A DNA stretch of 64,000 nt from JBHPHI01 sp042569595 (GTDB taxonomy: Bacteria; Patescibacteriota; Microgenomatia; UBA1400; 2-01-FULL-45-11). Location: positions 1-64,000 of the forward strand of contig JBHPHI010000002.1 in the NCBI GenBank assembly GCA_042569595.1, given 5' to 3'. Both the position numbers and the translations under genes were made by a program. The notes under the pieces were generated by a model. That model was not told where the DNA came from, ran no database searches, and saw only the letters and a program-made list of their open reading frames with translations. Positions 53,431 through 61,827 of this stretch are shown piece after piece (position 1 is the stretch's first letter; every line of letters begins with the position of its first letter).

Positions 53431-54162
53431 TTATTTAATATTTTCAATAATCTGACTTACTTCAGATAAAGGAGCTTTTGTTGTAAGGATCGAGACCAAA
53501 GTGTCATCTGTTGTAATTGCAGCTAAAACAATTAATTCGGAGTCTTCTAGTGGCTTTTGAAGAAAGTATGCCTTAAATATTTCAGAATTTCCCACCCGAA
53601 AAGGTTTCAGAGAGTCCTTCTGTCCAAGTATTGACTGCAAGTTTTGCACACTAGTATTTTCTGGAGCTTTCATTTGCTCCAAAACAATAGGTATGCCACT
53701 TCCCATTTCTGTTCTTGTTTTAGCGTCATAGTCGATCAACACTTTCACAGAATTATTATCTCCAACAGGTTTTCCGTTAAAGGTATTTGTTAAAACATAC
53801 TCCTGTATAAGCACAGTGTTTTCAGGTAAATATTCTGGTTTATATATTCTGAATGAAACCTGAGAAGAGGCTTGAGAATATTCGTCTTCTTCTGCATTAT
53901 TAACTCCAAAGTTTAAATACAAGGAATATGTAGAAACCAATACCGCAAGAAGAATAGCAATGATAAATAATTTTTTTTTACCACCCTTTTTTGGAGATTT
54001 TATTTTCGGTTGCTCTATCACTTTTTCAGTTATAACCACTTCAGGCTCTTTGTTTAATGACGTGTTTCTGGGAGCTATGGTATCAATGGGTTTTTGTTGT
54101 TTCACATGAAACAGTTTAGCAAAATATCTGATACAAAAATATAATCTTATAAATACAAGCAT
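53431..54162 (-). CDS. Single-pass membrane protein, unknown
   Basis: 243 residues. After a polar basic N-terminus, a membrane helix lies at ~87-107 (LFIIAILLAVLVSTYSLYLNF), then a ~135-residue external domain (FRIYKPEYLPENTVLIQEYV, IVLEQMKAPENTSVQNLQSI) resembling the DUF4367/outer-lobe domains that measure small molecules or act as anti-sigma tails, though no such family can be confirmed. The start is uncertain: only one ATG is available, and a parS-like site lies at codons 17-22. A GTG start at codon 20 is possible. Confidence 0.55.
   Translation of the reverse strand: MLVFIRLYFCIRYFAKLFHVKQQKPIDTIAPRNTSLNKEPEVVITEKVIEQPKIKSPKKGGKKKLFIIAILLAVLVSTYSLYLNFGVNNAEEDEYSQASSQVSFRIYKPEYLPENTVLIQEYVLTNTFNGKPVGDNNSVKVLIDYDAKTRTEMGSGIPIVLEQMKAPENTSVQNLQSILGQKDSLKPFRVGNSEIFKAYFLQKPLEDSELIVLAAITTDDTLVSILTTKAPLSEVSQIIENIK
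54098..54113. promoter_or_regulatory. parS-like site (one mismatch)
   Basis: TGTTTCACATGAAACA differs from the ParB-binding consensus TGTTTCACGTGAAACA at one centre base. It lies inside or at the edge of a coding region, as many parS sites do. No parAB genes are in the window. Confidence 0.35.
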
Positions 54163-54218
54163 TTATCTCATCAATCAAGCAAAATATCCTATAACTTGTA
54201 TTTACTGTCATGTAGAGG

Positions 54219-54224
54219 TACAAT
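54219..54224 (+). promoter_or_regulatory. -10 box (TACAAT) of the DEAD-box helicase
   Basis: GGTACAATACC, the same string as before the RRM gene. Transcription from ~54231 leaves a ~142-nt leader with hairpins at 54318-54332 (CTCCA/TGGAG) and 54334-54351 (GCACAAA/TTTGTGC). Confidence 0.45.
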
Positions 54225-54372
54225 ACCAAACAATAGATAAATACACAGACGTTGGTTTAAGTACGTAAAACTTTTGGATAGTCTTCTTAGGATTCTTCAA
54301 TTTTTGCTAAATTCTTTCTCCAATATCTGGAGAGCACAAAATTATTTGTGCCAAAACAAAGAAAGAGAAAAC

Positions 54373-55551
54373 ATGAGAAAAAGTAACTCACGAAATTTTC
54401 GTCGTGGCAGATTAGCGCCCAGACGACGCACTCAAAGAAGAGTGGTTAGTAAGTCTTTTGACCCATCACATTTGGTCAAAAAAGCTACCGCTCCAGCACC
54501 TATTGAGGTAATAAAAATAGATCATGAATTTAATGATTTCTCCATAAGCGATCAGTTAAAAGCAAGCATTGCTCATAAGGGATATGAAACTCCCACTCCA
54601 ATTCAGGATCAAGCTATTCCACACATATTGAAAGGAAAAGATGTAGTGGGGCTGGCAAACACAGGCACCGGAAAAACCGCAGCTTTTTTAATTCCTCTCA
54701 TAGAAAACATTATTAAAGATGACTCATATAGAATATTAATAATTACTCCCACAAGAGAATTAGCCTCTCAAATACAAATGGAGATGCAAGGTTTTGCTCA
54801 TGGAATGGGGATATATTCCACCCTTTGTATTGGAGGGGTGTCTATAGTCAGACAAATAGAAAGACTTAAGAGAAATCCACATTTTATTATTGGTACCCCA
54901 GGCAGGATAAAAGACCTAACAGAAAGGGGAAAAATAAAACTAGAAACAATGAAAGCAATTGTATTAGACGAAGTAGATCAAATGTTAGACATGGGGTTTA
55001 TTCGTGACATAAAACATCTTATTGGTTTACTTCCAAAAGTAAGGCATTCCCTTTTCTTCTCAGCCACAATGCCAGACAATGTAAAAGAAATAATGCACAG
55101 CTTTTTAACAGACCCGATCACTATAAGTGTTCGCACAGGTCACACTGTAGACAATATTGATCAAGACGTTGTTAAGGTAGCTGGAAGACAGAAGATAGAA
55201 ATACTCAAAGAAATGTTAAATGATCCCGACTTTAGCAAGGTTTTAGTATTTGGCAGAACCAAATGGAAGCTAAACAAGCTAGAGAAAAAACTAAGGGATG
55301 ATGGATATAGAGTATCTGCAATTCATGGCAACAAGACTCAACAGCAAAGACAAAGAGTGTTAAATCAATTCAAGAAAAACAGACTCCAAGCCTTACTTGC
55401 AACAGACGTTGTGTCTAGGGGCATAGATATTGATGATGTTACTCACGTAATCAACTACGACATGCCTCAATCATACGAAGAGTATATTCATAGAATTGGA
55501 AGAACCGGGAGAGCTGATAAAAAAGGAAAAGCAATCACCTTCATAAACTAA
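54373..55551 (+). CDS. DEAD-box ATP-dependent RNA helicase
   Basis: 392 residues from ATG at 54373; the longer frame from 54274 is hydrophobic and unlike the family. Arg-rich N-terminus (RNFRRGRLAPRRRTQRR), then Q motif TPTPIQDQAIPHIL, motif I ANTGTGKTAAF, Ia PTRELASQIQ, II LDEVDQMLD (DEVD instead of DEAD), III SATMPD, V ATDVVSRGIDID and VI HRIGRTGRA. RhlE/CsdA-like RNA unwinding in ribosome assembly or mRNA decay. DEVD is an uncommon but known variation of motif II. Long leader suggests cold-shock control. Confidence 0.92.
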   Translation: MRKSNSRNFRRGRLAPRRRTQRRVVSKSFDPSHLVKKATAPAPIEVIKIDHEFNDFSISDQLKASIAHKGYETPTPIQDQAIPHILKGKDVVGLANTGTGKTAAFLIPLIENIIKDDSYRILIITPTRELASQIQMEMQGFAHGMGIYSTLCIGGVSIVRQIERLKRNPHFIIGTPGRIKDLTERGKIKLETMKAIVLDEVDQMLDMGFIRDIKHLIGLLPKVRHSLFFSATMPDNVKEIMHSFLTDPITISVRTGHTVDNIDQDVVKVAGRQKIEILKEMLNDPDFSKVLVFGRTKWKLNKLEKKLRDDGYRVSAIHGNKTQQQRQRVLNQFKKNRLQALLATDVVSRGIDIDDVTHVINYDMPQSYEEYIHRIGRTGRADKKGKAITFIN

Positions 55552-55594
55552 ACTATATACACTCTTCTCAAATGGTATTATTCAATTGATGTAA

Positions 55595-56764
55595 ATGGAT
55601 ATCAAAATGAATCAAACCCCAAAAGTTCTCATAATAGGCCTTGTAGACAGAAAAGAAGATTTACAAAAACAACAGGCAAGCCTAATAGAAGCAGAGTTGC
55701 TCGTAGATACTTATGGTGGTGAAGTTTATAAAACCCTTAATCAAAACTCTAGCCATCAAAGTGGCAGCACTTACGTGGGCTCTGGAAAGGTTCAAGAGCT
55801 AAAGGAGTTAGTAGAGTTAGATGATATAGACATCATTATTGTAAATGCCCATCTTAGGGCCAGCCAAACATTCGCCCTAAAAGAAATTATTAGCCCCCAG
55901 GAAACCTGCAAAATTTGGGATAGAACTCAACTTATTCTTCAAATATTTAAAAAGCATGCAAACACTGCAGAAGCTAAATTACAAATTAAGCTCGCAGAGT
56001 TAAATCACCATGGGCCAGAGCTAAGCGGCATTGGCTCCACCCTATCTCAACAAGCTGGAGGAATTGGAACAAGAGGAATAGGAGAAACCAGCACAGAAAT
56101 AATGAACCGCCATTGGAGAAAAGAAATAAGATCTATTGAGGAAAAATTAAAGAAAGTTACCCAAAACAGACATCAGCAAATGAAACACAGAAAACAATCT
56201 GGAATACCCACAGTTTCTATAGTTGGTTATACCAATGCCGGAAAAACTACATTATTCAACGCCATCAGTAGTAAAAAAGACAAAGTTAAAAACGCTCTTT
56301 TTGCAACCCTAGACAGTAGTGTAAGCACTCTTTATCTGCAAAACGTTGGAAAAGAAATATATATTTCTGACACTATTGGGTTTATCCAGGATTTGCCAAC
56401 GGACCTAATAGATGCCTTCAAATCTACTCTTATGGAAACCATTAATGCAGACATATTGCTTCATGTTATAGATGCCGCAGACAAAGACATACGAATAAAA
56501 ATATCTACAGTGAATCGAATTATTGAAAGCTTGGATTTAAAACAAAAAAAACAAATTTATGTTTTTAACAAAAGTGACAAACTTGCAGAAGATCTAAAAA
56601 ACAATCTTTCTAAAAAATACCAAGGTACCCAACATATTTTCATTAGCGCAAAAAATGACAAGAACGTAGACACATTGATTAGTATTGTAGAAAAAGAACT
56701 ACTTAAAAAAGGATTAAAGCGCGCCAAGCACCTTTCCTATCTAGACGACTTACCCCAGGATTAA
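55595..56764 (+). CDS. hflX: GTPase HflX
   Basis: 389 residues. The N-terminal domain carries GSGKVQELKELV and the Gly-rich GIGTRGIGETSTEI; the G domain has G1 GYTNAGKTTLFNAI, G3 DTIGFIQDLP and G4 NKSD. HflX splits stalled or stressed ribosomes. It follows the helicase by 43 nt and may share its transcript; MDIKMN gives two nearby starts. Confidence 0.92.
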   Translation: MDIKMNQTPKVLIIGLVDRKEDLQKQQASLIEAELLVDTYGGEVYKTLNQNSSHQSGSTYVGSGKVQELKELVELDDIDIIIVNAHLRASQTFALKEIISPQETCKIWDRTQLILQIFKKHANTAEAKLQIKLAELNHHGPELSGIGSTLSQQAGGIGTRGIGETSTEIMNRHWRKEIRSIEEKLKKVTQNRHQQMKHRKQSGIPTVSIVGYTNAGKTTLFNAISSKKDKVKNALFATLDSSVSTLYLQNVGKEIYISDTIGFIQDLPTDLIDAFKSTLMETINADILLHVIDAADKDIRIKISTVNRIIESLDLKQKKQIYVFNKSDKLAEDLKNNLSKKYQGTQHIFISAKNDKNVDTLISIVEKELLKKGLKRAKHLSYLDDLPQD

Positions 56765-56830
56765 TATCCTATAACATTGACTTCTCGAGTAATAATTGAG
56801 ATAATATAACTGTACTTTAATAAAACAAAG

Positions 56831-56875
56831 TGGGTAGCGCTCTGCATGCATGGATTGTTTGCAATGCGCTACCCA
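56831..56875 (+). promoter_or_regulatory. 10-bp GC-rich hairpin in leader of small membrane gene
   Basis: TGGGTAGCGC (56831-56840) pairs perfectly with GCGCTACCCA (56866-56875) around a 25-nt loop that contains TGCATGCA. No T-tract follows, so it is not the hflX terminator in the plain sense. It lies 48 nt upstream of the next ATG. Confidence 0.5.
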
Positions 56876-56923
56876 TTGTGGGTTGCTGAAAAAATTCTTA
56901 AGACTCAGTGAGTCAAAGGAAAA

Positions 56924-57166
56924 ATGATGAATAACATCATTAGCACCAAACGTTATGACCAAGCCACCTTAATAAAAGGAATAGCAATTGGATTTTTTAT
57001 AATTGGCTTCATGTTTCCTATGGGAGCATATCTAGTTGCAGCAAATTATCAGCTTGAGATGAGTCATATGTTTGTGTTGGGAGTCTTGTCTGTAGTGGTT
57101 TGGCTACTGATACCAGTAATATTGTGGTTGGTAGGAAAACAACTAGAAAAACAGGCAAAAGAATAA
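56924..57166 (+). CDS. Small two-helix membrane protein
   Basis: 80 residues; two hydrophobic helices at about 19-43 and 50-71, with both termini charged (C-terminus KQLEKQAKE). Good SD AAAGGA before ATG. Family not recognised. It stands as its own transcription unit between a leader hairpin and a large terminator. Confidence 0.65.
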   Translation: MMNNIISTKRYDQATLIKGIAIGFFIIGFMFPMGAYLVAANYQLEMSHMFVLGVLSVVVWLLIPVILWLVGKQLEKQAKE

Positions 57167-57182
57167 CTTAAAACCCGCAAAC

Positions 57183-57272
57183 ACCCCTTATCGCAGTGTT
57201 TAAAAACACACATGACTTCACACATTGCTGTGTGGTTATAGTTTTTGTGTTTTTTGCGAGTGAGGGGTTTTT
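57183..57272 (+). terminator. Branched terminator of small membrane gene
   Basis: Base stem CCCCT..TCGCA with TGCGA..AGGGG, followed by five T; inside are GTGTTT/AAACAC and CACAC/GTGTG hairpins. Larger than an ordinary intrinsic terminator. Confidence 0.6.
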
Positions 57273-57290
57273 GTTGTTTAGAAACACATC

Positions 57291-57296
57291 TATAAT
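57291..57296 (+). promoter_or_regulatory. -10 box (TATAAT) of the DUF2238-like gene
   Basis: Consensus TATAAT ending 6 nt before the ATG at 57303; no SD, leaderless reading. Confidence 0.55.
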
Positions 57297-57302
57297 GAAT
57301 AA

Positions 57303-57878
57303 ATGACCTTATTGATACTTAGAATAATAATTGCTTTTGCGTTATTATTTTCCCTTCTTCAGTTGAACGGATTAATAAAAATCAAAAATAGCCAAGTAAA
57401 AAAAGAATGGCTTATTAATGTCTTAGCCTATTATTTATTTCTTGAATCATTAGGTATATTAGTTGGAATCAAGGGGGTTAGGCAAAACATTTATCTATCT
57501 CTATTTGCAGTTCCTGTTTGGATAAACTTAATAAAATTTTCAATTGGCTTAATTCAAAAAAAAGAAATAACCATTTTAAATAGACTTGAGCATACAATGG
57601 GCGGTCTTATTGTTTTTACGGCAATTACTTTATTAAAGCCAATAAACATTCTTCCTGTAATGATAAGTGCAAAATGGTTTGAAGCATTTCTGTACGTCCT
57701 TATTACAAATTTTCTTTCAGTATTACATGAGGTAGTAGAATTATTTTTCGACAGAGTTATGGGAAAGAAATACTTAATAGGCCCTGAAGTTGATGACACA
57801 AATTTTGATTTGTTAATGACCTTAGCAGGATCAATAATCGGATTCTTACTTGTCGTCGTTTTCAAAATATCAATATAA
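57303..57878 (+). CDS. Polytopic membrane protein, DUF2238-like
   Basis: 191 residues with about six membrane helices. RLEHTMGGLIVF, FLSVLHEVVELFFDRVMG and the late motif VDDTNFDLLMTLAGSIIG hold conserved acidic and His residues in the membrane, as in DUF2238/YjdJ-type proteins. Function unknown. Confidence 0.55.
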   Translation: MTLLILRIIIAFALLFSLLQLNGLIKIKNSQVKKEWLINVLAYYLFLESLGILVGIKGVRQNIYLSLFAVPVWINLIKFSIGLIQKKEITILNRLEHTMGGLIVFTAITLLKPINILPVMISAKWFEAFLYVLITNFLSVLHEVVELFFDRVMGKKYLIGPEVDDTNFDLLMTLAGSIIGFLLVVVFKISI

Positions 57879-57896
57879 GCTCCACAACCCTTTTGT

Positions 57897-57902
57897 TAAA
57901 AT
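57897..57902 (+). promoter_or_regulatory. -10 box (TAAAAT) of the acyltransferase gene
   Basis: TAAAAT ends 7 nt before the ATG at 57910, inside the short gap after the preceding gene. Confidence 0.4.
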
Positions 57903-57909
57903 AGCCAGT

Positions 57910-58983
57910 ATGAACTCAAAAAGAATAATTAATTTAGATATTATCAGAGTGCTTGCAATGCTTATGGTTGTGGTAATGCACACTCTTTACAATTTCACTC
58001 TAAGGACTGATTTTTTTAACACCAAGCTCTGGTTTATTTTCGAGCCAATTATTGCTCTTTCAAAAACATGCGTACTCCTATTCTTTATGTTGAGTGGTTA
58101 TTTAGTCGTAAACAAGAAAAGATCAGTAAAAGAAAATTGGAAAAGGACAAAAAAAAGAATACTTGTTCCATTATTGTCATTTTCACTACTAAACATGTTT
58201 TATGAGTTATATAAATTCAATTTTGAAAAAAGAAGTGTAGGTGAGTTTATACAAAGACAGATGGTCAGAATCACAGATTTTCCAAGTTCTCCATTATGGT
58301 TTTTGGTAGCACTATTTTATTTTTATTTACTAAACCCTGTTTGGGGAAAAATTTTCAACAACAAAGAATCAAAAAATATTGCAATATATATAACCAAAAT
58401 GTCACTTATGCTATCCATAGTCTCGACCCTTGTGAAGTTTCCAGGAATGAAAGAACATACGTTGTTTAACAATTTTACTGGTTGGATAGGGTATTTATTT
58501 TTTTATTTCTATGGAGCTTTAGCAAAAAATAAGTGGGTAAATGTCTATAACAAAAGAATAAATTATCTACTTATAACTTTTGGGTTTTTATTTACATTCA
58601 TAGGTGACTACATTACTTCTTTTACAACCGCAAAAAACATTAACTTTGTATGGACAAATTACACAGGGAATTTTCTCAGCTTTCCTGTAGTAATGTTGTC
58701 CATAGGAGTCTTTAATCTCTTACTTGCAGGCAGTTTCAAAAGCTTTGGTTTGTTATTCAAAAAAATTATTGAATGGTTTGCTGGAGTGTCATTTGGGATA
58801 TATCTAATTCACACGTTTATTGTTAGTTTTTTAACAGATATTCTCAGGTTTAGATTCGACAACTTATCAATGAACGTATATTTATATAACATAATAAATT
58901 TTTCTATAGTTTTTATTGCCAGCACCATTATCGCTTATGTATTAAAAATAACTCCCAAATTAAAAGCCTTGGTTGGCGAATAG
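57910..58983 (+). CDS. Acyltransferase family 3 (OafA/WecH-type) membrane protein
   Basis: 357 residues from ATG at 57910 (MNSKRIINLDIIRVLAM); the longer frame overlaps the preceding gene. Ten membrane helices. The RVLAMLMVVVMHT helix 1 contains the catalytic His, and FPSSPLWFLVALFYFYLLNPV matches helix 3-4 of the family. It O-acetylates or succinylates a surface polysaccharide or lipid. Confidence 0.87.
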   Translation: MNSKRIINLDIIRVLAMLMVVVMHTLYNFTLRTDFFNTKLWFIFEPIIALSKTCVLLFFMLSGYLVVNKKRSVKENWKRTKKRILVPLLSFSLLNMFYELYKFNFEKRSVGEFIQRQMVRITDFPSSPLWFLVALFYFYLLNPVWGKIFNNKESKNIAIYITKMSLMLSIVSTLVKFPGMKEHTLFNNFTGWIGYLFFYFYGALAKNKWVNVYNKRINYLLITFGFLFTFIGDYITSFTTAKNINFVWTNYTGNFLSFPVVMLSIGVFNLLLAGSFKSFGLLFKKIIEWFAGVSFGIYLIHTFIVSFLTDILRFRFDNLSMNVYLYNIINFSIVFIASTIIAYVLKITPKLKALVGE

Positions 58984-59044
58984 AATCCTCGTAAATTTGT
59001 ATTTAAAATTTAGGCTTTAAATCAGTAAATTTCATAAAATATCA

Positions 59045-59073
59045 TTGATTTTTCAGGCTAAAAAACCTATAAT
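59045..59073 (+). promoter_or_regulatory. Promoter of the CarD-like gene
   Basis: TTGATT, 17-nt spacer and consensus TATAAT (59068-59073): the most canonical sigma-70 promoter in the window. It leaves an ~88-nt leader. Confidence 0.6.
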
Positions 59074-59167
59074 GCACCCTTAACACTTAAAAACCGCTAA
59101 TTTACTCATCTATTAAGTGGTGGGAAAGTTTTTTCTATCGGAAAAATTCGTTTAGCAGAAAGGGAAT

Positions 59168-59677
59168 ATGTTAGATATTACAAAAATTAAGGTTGGTGAT
59201 CTAATTTCTTACCACAATAGGATACTAAAGGTTAAGTCCTTGAAAAAAGGAATGTTGGTTGGGATTCCAGTTTATAAAAAGAAAAAGGACTCTGGTCTCA
59301 TATTCAATATACCTACAGAAAACATTAAAAATCTAAACGTTAGAAACCTTTATACAAAGAAAGTAATTAACGATCTATTGAAAACAATTTCAGAAGATTT
59401 ACCAAAGGAGCTTGTCCATTTTGAGTTGTCAGAAGATCATGTTTCTAAGATGTCTCTTGAAGAGATAATAGTTGCTATCAAGGGTTTGTGCGATGAAAAA
59501 GTTGCAAGAGAAAACAGTTTACCCACCAGTAAGTCAAGAAAATTAAATCTGTTCATCCAGGTTTTTGCAGAAGAATTAGGAGCAATTGTTAATCTTTCAA
59601 AAGAAGATGCAATAGAAAAAGTGAAGAGTAGAGTAGATAAGAGAAAAAAATCTCTAGAGAAAAAAACTGAAGAATAA
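59168..59677 (+). CDS. CarD/CdnL-like RNA-polymerase-binding factor
   Basis: 169 residues. The N-terminal ~75 residues follow the CarD Tudor-like RNAP-interaction domain (IKVGDLISYHNRILKVKSL, IFNIPTENIKNLNVRNL). The helical C-terminus (SLEEIIVAIKGLCDEK, RKLNLFIQVFAEELGAIV, SKEDAIEKVKSRV) matches the CarD DNA-binding domain, but the usual acidic linker and LSxxE motif are altered. CarD stabilises the open promoter complex and controls rRNA transcription. SD AAAGGGAAT is present and the promoter is canonical, consistent with a housekeeping factor. Confidence 0.72.
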   Translation: MLDITKIKVGDLISYHNRILKVKSLKKGMLVGIPVYKKKKDSGLIFNIPTENIKNLNVRNLYTKKVINDLLKTISEDLPKELVHFELSEDHVSKMSLEEIIVAIKGLCDEKVARENSLPTSKSRKLNLFIQVFAEELGAIVNLSKEDAIEKVKSRVDKRKKSLEKKTEE

Positions 59678-59712
59678 TTCATAATAGATCCATCACAATT
59701 CAGTAAGGATCT

Positions 59713-60153
59713 ATGAGGTTTGAGGTTTCCCAAAGAGCAACATTATTTGAAGGAAAAGCTGCTGGAAAAATAATTTCAATGGTTTTTTTGCCGTTGGGAA
59801 TTGTCATACTCCTTTTAGGCGGCTATTTACTAAACGACACACAATCTTTTTTAAAAGAAACTGAAAGTACAGTAGGATATGTAGTTGAAAACATTAGAGA
59901 TGAAGATGCATATAAGCCCGTCATAGTATATGAAACAAGTGACGGCAGGAATTTAGAATTTTCTCCAAACATCAGCGCTAATCCACCCCAATATGATGTG
60001 AATGAGTCAGTTGAAGTTATATACAAAGCAGATGATCCATATCAGGTACGAATTAATACTCCTGCAAATATATACAACACTCCAGGGATTGCATTTTTTG
60101 TGGGGGGACTTTTTTTTGTAATAGGCATAATTGCTTTATTTATTAAGAGTTAG
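59713..60153 (+). CDS. DUF3592 membrane protein
   Basis: 146 residues: membrane helices at ~19-41 and ~124-145 flank an external beta domain (TVGYVVENIRDED, PVIVYETSDGRNLEF, VNESVEVIYKADDPYQVRIN), the DUF3592 layout. Function unknown. The pentapeptide gene starts 2 nt after its stop. Confidence 0.8.
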   Translation: MRFEVSQRATLFEGKAAGKIISMVFLPLGIVILLLGGYLLNDTQSFLKETESTVGYVVENIRDEDAYKPVIVYETSDGRNLEFSPNISANPPQYDVNESVEVIYKADDPYQVRINTPANIYNTPGIAFFVGGLFFVIGIIALFIKS

Positions 60154-60155
60154 TT

Positions 60156-60734
60156 TTGAAATACAAGAATAAAATTTTTGACGGCATAGAATTAAAAGGA
60201 AATAGTTTTGAAAATAATTTTTTTTCAAAGTGCTCTTTTTCTAAAAGTAATTTAAGATATTCAAACTTTAATAAATGCACTTTTGACACGTGTGATTTTT
60301 CAGGAGCAATTTTTGATAACACAGGTTTCTCAGACTGTTTATTCCCAGAATCAAAACTAAGTAATATTGATTTTTCAGAAGCTCATATAAAAAATTGTGA
60401 TTTTTCAAAATCAGTAGTAAACAATAGTATCTTTCAGCAAAAAAAACTTGCAGATAAAAACAAAAACGATAAGTTTGATTTACGAAAATGCATTTTTGAT
60501 AATACCAGTCTAGAAAACACAATATTCATTAAATGTAATTTAAAATCCGTAAGTTTTAAAAATGCAAAGCTGAAATTGGCGATTTTTGAAAAATGCAACT
60601 TAAGCGAGGTTGATTTCACCGGAGCAGAAATAAGGGGAGCAAATTTTAATACTTCAAGCATCAATAAAACTATAATAGATATTGATGGATTTATAAGTAT
60701 GGGTAATTCCAAAGGCTTTGTGTTAAACACGTAA
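60156..60734 (+). CDS. Pentapeptide-repeat protein
   Basis: 192 residues from a TTG start 2 nt after the preceding stop. About 25 pentapeptide units in two blocks (KSNLRYSNFNKCTF, SGAIFDNTGFSDC and later LENTIFIKCNLKSVSF, LSEVDFTGAEIRGANF), with a Lys/Asp-rich loop near residue 105. A right-handed quadrilateral beta helix is expected. Such proteins can mimic DNA (gyrase protection), but no evidence sets the role here. Confidence 0.82.
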   Translation: MKYKNKIFDGIELKGNSFENNFFSKCSFSKSNLRYSNFNKCTFDTCDFSGAIFDNTGFSDCLFPESKLSNIDFSEAHIKNCDFSKSVVNNSIFQQKKLADKNKNDKFDLRKCIFDNTSLENTIFIKCNLKSVSFKNAKLKLAIFEKCNLSEVDFTGAEIRGANFNTSSINKTIIDIDGFISMGNSKGFVLNT

Positions 60735-60757
60735 ATGCTATGATTTAACACAGGAGC

Positions 60758-61300
60758 ATGAGAAAAATAATACAAAAACTCACATTTTACGCTTTACCAA
60801 TATCTCTTGGTATAGTTTCGGCAACCCTTCCTCACAAAGAAATATTCTCAAAATTTGGCAGTGCTGCATTTATTTTGCTGTCTGCAAATTTATTTTTAAA
60901 ACCTATTTCAGTCTTATATAAACACAAATATTTGCAATTATTCATGACCTACAGAAGAGAGTTGGGGGTTGCTTCATTTTGGTTTTATCTCGCACACTCC
61001 ACGGGATTTTTTAGATTATATGGACTTACTTCTGATAGTTTTCTAAACACAAACAGTTTCTTGTTTTATGGTGGTGTTGCAGCATTTGGGATGTGGCTTT
61101 TGGCCTTAACGTCAAATGATTACTCCATAAGATTTTTGAAAAAAAATTGGAAAACTCTTCACCGACTGTCATATTTAATTTTTTATTTTGCCTTGTACCA
61201 CTCTAGTAGAGTAGAACAAGAAATGGAAAAGTTTTTTATTTTTGGAAGCTTGTTCTTAATTCTTAAAATTATCCAATTCAAAAAAACCCAAAAAATATAG
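60758..61300 (+). CDS. Ferric-reductase-like haem membrane protein
   Basis: 180 residues, five to six membrane helices. TYRRELGVASFWFYLAHSTG and the helix KTLHRLSYLIFYFALYHSS carry the paired His expected to bind haem b, as in MsrQ and the YedZ/ferric-reductase domain. No flavin domain is fused. AGGAGC before ATG is a usable SD. It precedes the copper unit by 47 nt; whether it shares regulation is unclear. Confidence 0.78.
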   Translation: MRKIIQKLTFYALPISLGIVSATLPHKEIFSKFGSAAFILLSANLFLKPISVLYKHKYLQLFMTYRRELGVASFWFYLAHSTGFFRLYGLTSDSFLNTNSFLFYGGVAAFGMWLLALTSNDYSIRFLKKNWKTLHRLSYLIFYFALYHSSRVEQEMEKFFIFGSLFLILKIIQFKKTQKI

Positions 61301-61323
61301 TATTGCCATCATTATTTTTTTTC

Positions 61324-61349
61324 TATAATATATTCTAAAGATCGAATAT
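61324..61349 (+). promoter_or_regulatory. arsR promoter and self-operator
   Basis: TATAAT at 61324-61329 is followed at once by ATATTC (61330-61335), 8 nt, GAATAT (61344-61349): a perfect 6-bp inverted repeat that includes the start codon. Position and symmetry fit an ArsR/SmtB operator. Confidence 0.55.
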
Positions 61350-61827
61350 GTATAGTGAATTATTTAAACTTCAATCAGACTTACTAAAGTCTCTTGCAAA
61401 TCCCAGGAGACTTGAAATAATCCAACTCCTAAGAGAGCAGGAGTTGTCTGTTACAGAAATCTATCAAATGCTAGATTTGCCCCAGGCAAATGTAAGTCAA
61501 CATTTAATGGTTTTGCGAGACTCAGGAATAGTAAAAACCAGAAAAGATGGAAAACAAATGTTTTACTCTCTTGCCCACAAAAACATATCAGAAGCTAGTG
61601 ATTTGTTAAGAGAGATCCTTATAGAAAAAAATAAAAACACTCAAGTTGCTGATGAATTTGCTTTATCGATGACAGAATTAATGCCCATTCAAAGCGACCC
61701 AGTTTGTAAAATGAGAGTAAGTCCAAAAACAGCAGGTTTTGCGACTAGCTACGAGGGGAACAAATATTATTTTTGCGCATCAGGATGTCTAAAAGAATTT
61801 AAAAACAATCCTAAAAAATATGAATAA
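61348..61827 (+). CDS. ArsR-family metal regulator fused to YHS domain
   Basis: 159 residues. Residues 5-~95 form an ArsR winged helix (SLANPRRLEIIQLL, recognition helix LPQANVSQHLMVLRDSG, wing DGKQMFYSL). Residues 112-159 form a YHS domain with DPVCKMRVSPKTAGF and YYFCASGCLKEF, giving three Cys for copper or other soft metal. The usual CxC of ArsR is absent, so sensing probably occurs through the YHS part. Overlaps copA by 8 nt. Confidence 0.88.
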   Translation: MYSELFKLQSDLLKSLANPRRLEIIQLLREQELSVTEIYQMLDLPQANVSQHLMVLRDSGIVKTRKDGKQMFYSLAHKNISEASDLLREILIEKNKNTQVADEFALSMTELMPIQSDPVCKMRVSPKTAGFATSYEGNKYYFCASGCLKEFKNNPKKYE

